Shown here: positions 5,486-8,670 of the stretch, in pieces
How the letters are laid out: each line of letters starts with the position of its first letter
Numbering within the stretch: the first letter of the stretch is position 1
Source: an uncultured Prevotella sp.
GTDB lineage: Bacteria > Bacteroidota > Bacteroidia > Bacteroidales > Bacteroidaceae
Assembly (NCBI GenBank): GCA_900554835.1
Contig: USJD01000155.1
Span: forward strand, 1-8,670
DNA length: 8,670 nucleotides
Direction: 5' to 3'
Notes under the pieces: model-generated
What the model was told of the DNA's origin: nothing
What the model saw: only the letters and a program-made list of their open reading frames with translations
Databases searched by the model: none
Position numbers and translations under genes: made by a program

Positions 5486-5557
5486 AAAAAGGAGTCAGGT
5501 GAAGGAGAAAAAGGGTAGTCTGAAACCCTCCAACTCCTTCACTTCTTACTCCTTTTT
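5486..5557 (-). terminator. Long hairpin between transketolase and rpiB (terminator or attenuator)
   Basis: The outer arms AAAAAGGAGT (5486-5495) and ACTCCTTTTT (5548-5557) are perfect complements. Inside them GTGAAGGAG (5499-5507) pairs with CTCCTTCAC (5534-5542), and GGGT (5513-5516) with ACCC (5525-5528). On the minus strand, the direction of tkt, the stem ends in a run of seven T (5484-5490), so it looks like a rho-independent terminator 8 bp past the tkt stop. I see no convincing promoter between it and rpiB, so partial read-through is likely. Confidence 0.7.
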
Positions 5558-5564
5558 GTATTCT

Positions 5565-7586
5565 TTATGCCTCAGCCAAGAATGCCTTTACCTGCTTGTA
5601 AACATTCTCGCCTGTGTAACCGAGTTTCTCATCGAGCACCTTGTAAGGAGCAGAGAAACCGAAGCTCTCCATACCCCAAACCTTACCGTTGGCGCCTACG
5701 AGACCCTGGAGTGTTACAGGAAGACCAGCTGTCATACCGAAGATCTTAGCGTTCTTTGGCAATACGCTCTCCTGATACTCCTTGCTCTGACCACGGAACA
5801 AGCCCTCTGATGGAGCACTTACCACGCGAACCTTGATGCCATCAGCACGCAAAGCCTCGCAACCTGCCTCCAATGTAGAAACCTCAGAACCGCTGGCTAC
5901 CAAGATTACATCTGGATTCTCATCGCTGCCTGCTACGATGTAAGCACCCTTAGCTGCCTGCTCGTAATCTGTTCCCTCTGGCAACTTAGCGATGCCCTGG
6001 CGAGAGAAGATCAAAGCTGTTGGAGTCTCAACGTTCTCCATAGCGAGCTTCCAGCAAACGGTAGTCTCGTCAGCATCAGCTGGACGGAATACGCGAACGC
6101 TGTCCTTACCTGCATGGTTCTTCAACTTCTCCATCAGGCGGATCTGTGCCTCCTGCTCAACTGGCTCGTGAGTAGGACCGTCCTCACCAACGCGGAATGC
6201 ATCGTGAGTCCAGATAAACTTCACTGGAACCTGCATCAAGGCAGCGATACGAACAGCTGGCTTCATATAATCAGAGAATACGAAGAATGTACCCATTGCT
6301 GCAACCACACCACCGTGGAGCATCATACCGATACACATATCAGCCATTGTCAACTCAGCAACACCTGCCTGGAAGAATGCACCTGAGAAGTCACCACGAA
6401 CGATGCTCTTGGTCTTCTTCAAGAAACCATCTGTCTTATCAGAGTTAGAAAGGTCAGCAGAAGCACAGATCATGTTAGGAACCTGCTCTGCCAAAACTCC
6501 GAGACAAGCAGCAGATGCTGCACGTGTAGCTGAACCAGCCTTCTGCTCAACCTTGCTCCAGTCTACCTTAGGAGCCTTGCCGCTGAACCACTCATCCATC
6601 TGGGCAGCCTTCTCTGGGTTAGCCTTGCGCCACTCAGCCTCTGCAGCCTTGCGCTCAGCAACAATCTTCTTCAACTCCTCAGCACGCTTAGCGTAGATTT
6701 CCTTTACATCGTCGAAGATAACGAATGCATTCTCAGGATCACCACCGAGGTGCTTGATAGTATTTACGTAAGCGTCGCCACCGAGAGGAGCACCGTGAGT
6801 ATTGATGCAAGCCTCGTAGCTTGTGCCGTCTGCGCGGAGAGCACCCTTACCCATTACGGTCTTACCGATGATGAGGGTAGGGCGATCCTGTTCTTTCTGA
6901 GCTGCATCAAGAGCCTCGCGGATCTGAGCTACGTCGTTACCGTTGATCTTGATGACGTTCCAACCCCAAGCCTTGTACTTCATCTCTGTATCCTCGTTCA
7001 TTACAACGCCACACTCTGTAGAGAGCTGGATGTCGTTAGAATCGTAGAACATGATGAGGTTGTTCAAGCCGAGGTTACCTGCGATACGGCCTACGCCCTG
7101 AGAGATTTCTTCCTCTACTGCACCATCAGAGATATATGCATAAATCTTGTGCTGCATCATAGTAGAACCAAGACGAGCCTCCAGGAACTTCTCGGCAACA
7201 GCTGCACCAGCTGCGAGGGCATGCCCCTGACCAAGAGGACCAGATGAGTTCTCGATACCACGCTCGAGGTCAAGTTCTGGGTGACCTGGAGTTACAGAAC
7301 CCCACTGGCGGAACTGCTTGAGGTCTTCCATTGAGAAGAAACCGCGCATGGCCAAACCTGCATAAAGCATTGGGCTCATGTGACCTGGGTCAAGGAAGAA
7401 ACGGTCACGACCTGTCCATGTTGGATCTGCTGGATCATATACCAAATACTCAGCGAAAAGTACATTGATGAAATCAGAACCACCCATAGCACCACCTGGG
7501 TGACCTGAGTTAGCTTTTTCTACCATTGAGGCAGCCAAGATACGGATATTATCGGCTGCATGATTCATTACCTTAATGTCATTCAT
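5565..7586 (-). CDS. tkt: Transketolase
   Basis: A thiamine diphosphate (ThDP) enzyme that moves two-carbon ketol units between sugar phosphates in the non-oxidative pentose phosphate pathway. At 673 residues it is full length. The pyrophosphate domain has NSGHPGG (26-32) with the substrate-binding H29, the substrate loop GSVTPGHPE (96-104), and SSGPLGQG (114-121). The ThDP-Mg site is SDG (153-155) through YDSND (181-185); serine replaces the first glycine of the usual GDG, which I recall as normal in Bacteroidales. The pyrimidine domain has GVAE with catalytic E411, then WTHDAFRVGEDGPTHEPVEQ (459-478) with H461 and H473. The C-terminal domain (VILVASGSEVSTLEAG onward) is complete and ends KQVKAFLAEA. 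The ATG at 7586 is chosen; an alternative at 7568 would also keep the fold. It has its own promoter inside the end of the GH51 gene and is followed by a hairpin and rpiB. Confidence 0.97.
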   Translation of the reverse strand: MNDIKVMNHAADNIRILAASMVEKANSGHPGGAMGGSDFINVLFAEYLVYDPADPTWTGRDRFFLDPGHMSPMLYAGLAMRGFFSMEDLKQFRQWGSVTPGHPELDLERGIENSSGPLGQGHALAAGAAVAEKFLEARLGSTMMQHKIYAYISDGAVEEEISQGVGRIAGNLGLNNLIMFYDSNDIQLSTECGVVMNEDTEMKYKAWGWNVIKINGNDVAQIREALDAAQKEQDRPTLIIGKTVMGKGALRADGTSYEACINTHGAPLGGDAYVNTIKHLGGDPENAFVIFDDVKEIYAKRAEELKKIVAERKAAEAEWRKANPEKAAQMDEWFSGKAPKVDWSKVEQKAGSATRAASAACLGVLAEQVPNMICASADLSNSDKTDGFLKKTKSIVRGDFSGAFFQAGVAELTMADMCIGMMLHGGVVAAMGTFFVFSDYMKPAVRIAALMQVPVKFIWTHDAFRVGEDGPTHEPVEQEAQIRLMEKLKNHAGKDSVRVFRPADADETTVCWKLAMENVETPTALIFSRQGIAKLPEGTDYEQAAKGAYIVAGSDENPDVILVASGSEVSTLEAGCEALRADGIKVRVVSAPSEGLFRGQSKEYQESVLPKNAKIFGMTAGLPVTLQGLVGANGKVWGMESFGFSAPYKVLDEKLGYTGENVYKQVKAFLAEA

Positions 7587-7636
7587 AATAGAATTATAAT
7601 TTTTATTTGTTAAAACTTCTGCTGAAACGATAGGTC

Positions 7637-7670
7637 CCAGAGCCTTTTGATGTATAAAAACAGGCTCTGG
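7637..7670. promoter_or_regulatory. Stem-loop in the transketolase leader
   Basis: CCAGAGCCT (7637-7645) and AGGCTCTGG (7662-7670) make a perfect 9-bp stem with a 16-nt loop; AGG/CCT (7632-7634 / 7671-7673) can extend it past a small bulge. It starts about 10 nt after the predicted tkt start site, so it would sit at the 5' end of the mRNA. A T run follows only on the plus strand (CCTTTTTAC), so it is not a clean terminator for the minus-strand GH51 gene ending at 7694, though it may still serve as one. Confidence 0.5.
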
Positions 7671-7685
7671 CCTTTTTACACCCTA

Positions 7686-7717
7686 CAAAAATACTATTTT
7701 ATTTTTAAAACAACAAT
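7686..7717 (-). promoter_or_regulatory. Promoter of transketolase, overlapping the end of the GH51 gene
   Basis: On the minus strand ATTG (7714-7717) lies 20 bp before TATTTTTG (7686-7693), a full -7 match. The -33 box and spacer are within the last codons of the GH51 gene (stop at 7694-7696). The start site would be near 7680, giving a leader of about 95 nt, much longer than the leaders of the other genes here. Confidence 0.5.
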
Positions 7718-8670
7718 AGATTTTGCAGGAATCTTTACTTTTAGGGCGTTTTTCTTCAATTTCGCGTCCTTAAATGTGGTTGGCTTCACTACTTCTGGAT
7801 GTTCGAAGTCATTGAAGTCGCTTACTTTCTTGCAAGTGAGAATTTCACCTGCCACGGTTTTTGCCTGTATTCCGTCGAGGGCAAATTCTATCTCCTGAGC
7901 TTTGTCCAGACTTACGTTGGCAAGTGAAACGACGATGGTTCCGTCTGCCTTCTTGGCTGCTGAAGTGGAAACTACAGGAATCTTGCGACCATTTTTGGCA
8001 TGGCTGTCGCCACGAACGTCCATAGAATCACATTTCACATCCATCGGAAGGTAGGTTGCCTCCTGGAAATCCTTATACATATTGAATACGTGGTAGGTAG
8101 GAGTGAGTACCATGTGACCTGTACCCTTCGTATCTGTCAGAATCATTGACTGGAGAACGTTGACCACCTGAGCGATATTGGTCATGCGGATTCGGTCGCA
8201 ATGGCGATGGAAAACATTCAGGGAGAGCGCTGCTACAAAGGCATCGCGCATACTGTTCTGCTGATAGAGATGGCCCTTGATAGTGCCCGGTTCCTCATCC
8301 CACCAGGTTCCCCACTCATCGACCAGAAGACCGATTTGCTTCTTAGGGTCTGCCTTGTCCATAATGGCCTCGTGCTTCTTGATGACATCCTCGATGCCGA
8401 GACACTTGCCCATGGTCCAATAGAAATCGTCGTTATTGAATTTGGTAGCAGAGCCTTTGCTGCCACTCCAACCAGTGACAGTATAATAATGCAAAGAGAT
8501 TCCGTTGGCACGATGACCAACACGGTCCATCAAGACTTTGGTCCAGTTGTAATCGTAGTCGCTGGCACCTGATGCAATCTTGTAGAGTTGGTTGCCATCG
8601 TAATTGCGGCAATATACAGAGTAGCGGCGGAAGAGATCTGAATAATACTCAGGACGCATGTTGCCACCGC
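7694..8670 (-). CDS. abfA: GH51 alpha-L-arabinofuranosidase, C-terminal part (gene continues past the right edge)
   Basis: Hydrolyses terminal alpha-L-arabinofuranosyl residues from arabinan, arabinoxylan or their oligosaccharides. About 324 C-terminal residues are visible. The frame stays open to the edge, with GGN just before the first visible methionine (8659), which is internal (GGNMRPEYYSDLFRRY is a GH51 signature). The second half of the catalytic barrel contains GISLHYYTVTGWSGSKGSAT and KKQIGLLVDEWGTWWDEEPG; the E of VDEWG is the nucleophile. LYQQNSMRDAFVAALSLNVF, HCDRIRMTNIAQVVNVLQSM and LTPTYHVFNMYKDFQ are family hallmarks. The last ~130 residues are the C-terminal beta-sandwich, ending KIPAKSIVVLKIK. 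The acid/base glutamate and any signal peptide lie outside the window, so cell location cannot be judged. Its product, L-arabinose, enters central metabolism through pentose phosphates, in line with the transketolase and RpiB genes next door. Confidence 0.93.
   Translation of the reverse strand, partial: GGNMRPEYYSDLFRRYSVYCRNYDGNQLYKIASGASDYDYNWTKVLMDRVGHRANGISLHYYTVTGWSGSKGSATKFNNDDFYWTMGKCLGIEDVIKKHEAIMDKADPKKQIGLLVDEWGTWWDEEPGTIKGHLYQQNSMRDAFVAALSLNVFHRHCDRIRMTNIAQVVNVLQSMILTDTKGTGHMVLTPTYHVFNMYKDFQEATYLPMDVKCDSMDVRGDSHAKNGRKIPVVSTSAAKKADGTIVVSLANVSLDKAQEIEFALDGIQAKTVAGEILTCKKVSDFNDFEHPEVVKPTTFKDAKLKKNALKVKIPAKSIVVLKIK

Noticed and set aside
6750..7247. 165-codon plus-strand ORF opposite transketolase
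   Set aside because: It is fully antisense to a strongly conserved enzyme, has no family-like motifs and no promoter; a shadow of the GC-richer tkt coding frame.
8201..8572. 123-codon plus-strand ORF opposite GH51
   Set aside because: Antisense to the catalytic domain of a well-supported glycoside hydrolase.
8657..8659. Methionine codon as the start of the GH51 gene
   Set aside because: The frame continues as GGN to the edge and the GGNMRPEYY motif is internal to the family; the gene is simply cut by the window.

Overview
This window looks like a chromosomal piece of a Prevotella/Segatella-type member of the Bacteroidota. The evidence is moderate-to-low GC content, AT-rich intergenic DNA, repeated matches to the Bacteroidota promoter pattern (TTTG-like -33 box, 19-20 bp, TAnnTTTG -7 box), and protein versions (transketolase, RpiB, GH51 arabinofuranosidase) that read like Bacteroidales members. 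The genus is inferred from memory of family sequences, not from a search. All intact genes lie on the minus strand; the plus strand carries only a yaaA remnant and one doubtful micro-ORF. No tRNA, rRNA, CRISPR array or transposase was seen.

Positions 1-1440: a likely minus-strand operon of a YaeR-type VOC (glyoxalase-fold) metalloprotein, an O6-alkylguanine-DNA alkyltransferase, and the N-terminal part of a DUF4186 protein cut by the window edge. Its promoter diverges from a plus-strand promoter that drives a wrecked copy of yaaA (peroxide-stress protein): the first 36 codons and the last ~50 are present, but the middle ~500 bp is gone and the halves are out of frame. Three copies of a 12-bp box with a GTAC (once ATAC) core lie between the two genes.

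Positions 1799-2957: an EFR1-type flavodoxin-ferredoxin fusion, then a gene-poor 364-bp stretch. That stretch holds the EFR1 promoter, a run of inverted repeats ending in a perfect 15-bp terminator-like hairpin, and a second plus-strand promoter followed at once by three 21-bp tandem repeats. The repeats are read in frame by a 30-codon ORF as a 7-residue repeat.

Positions 2958-4949: a two-gene minus-strand operon encoding a secreted YhcH/YjgK/YiaL-family (DUF386) cupin and an MFS permease, 8 bp apart. The cupin has a signal peptide and a cysteine cluster. Its promoter sits right behind a strong rho-independent terminator that closes the next operon.

Positions 5003-8670: ribose-5-phosphate isomerase B, transketolase, and the C-terminal part of a GH51 alpha-L-arabinofuranosidase that continues off the right edge. 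Together these fit pentose use: the GH51 enzyme frees L-arabinose and the other two move carbon through the non-oxidative pentose phosphate pathway. A promoter in the GH51 3' end lets transketolase be transcribed separately, and large hairpins lie in the transketolase leader and between transketolase and rpiB.

Most of the window is ordinary core metabolism and stress defence. The parts that deserve a second look are regulatory or relic structures: the GTAC-box array, the gutted yaaA, the 21-bp repeat ORF and the possible small RNA.
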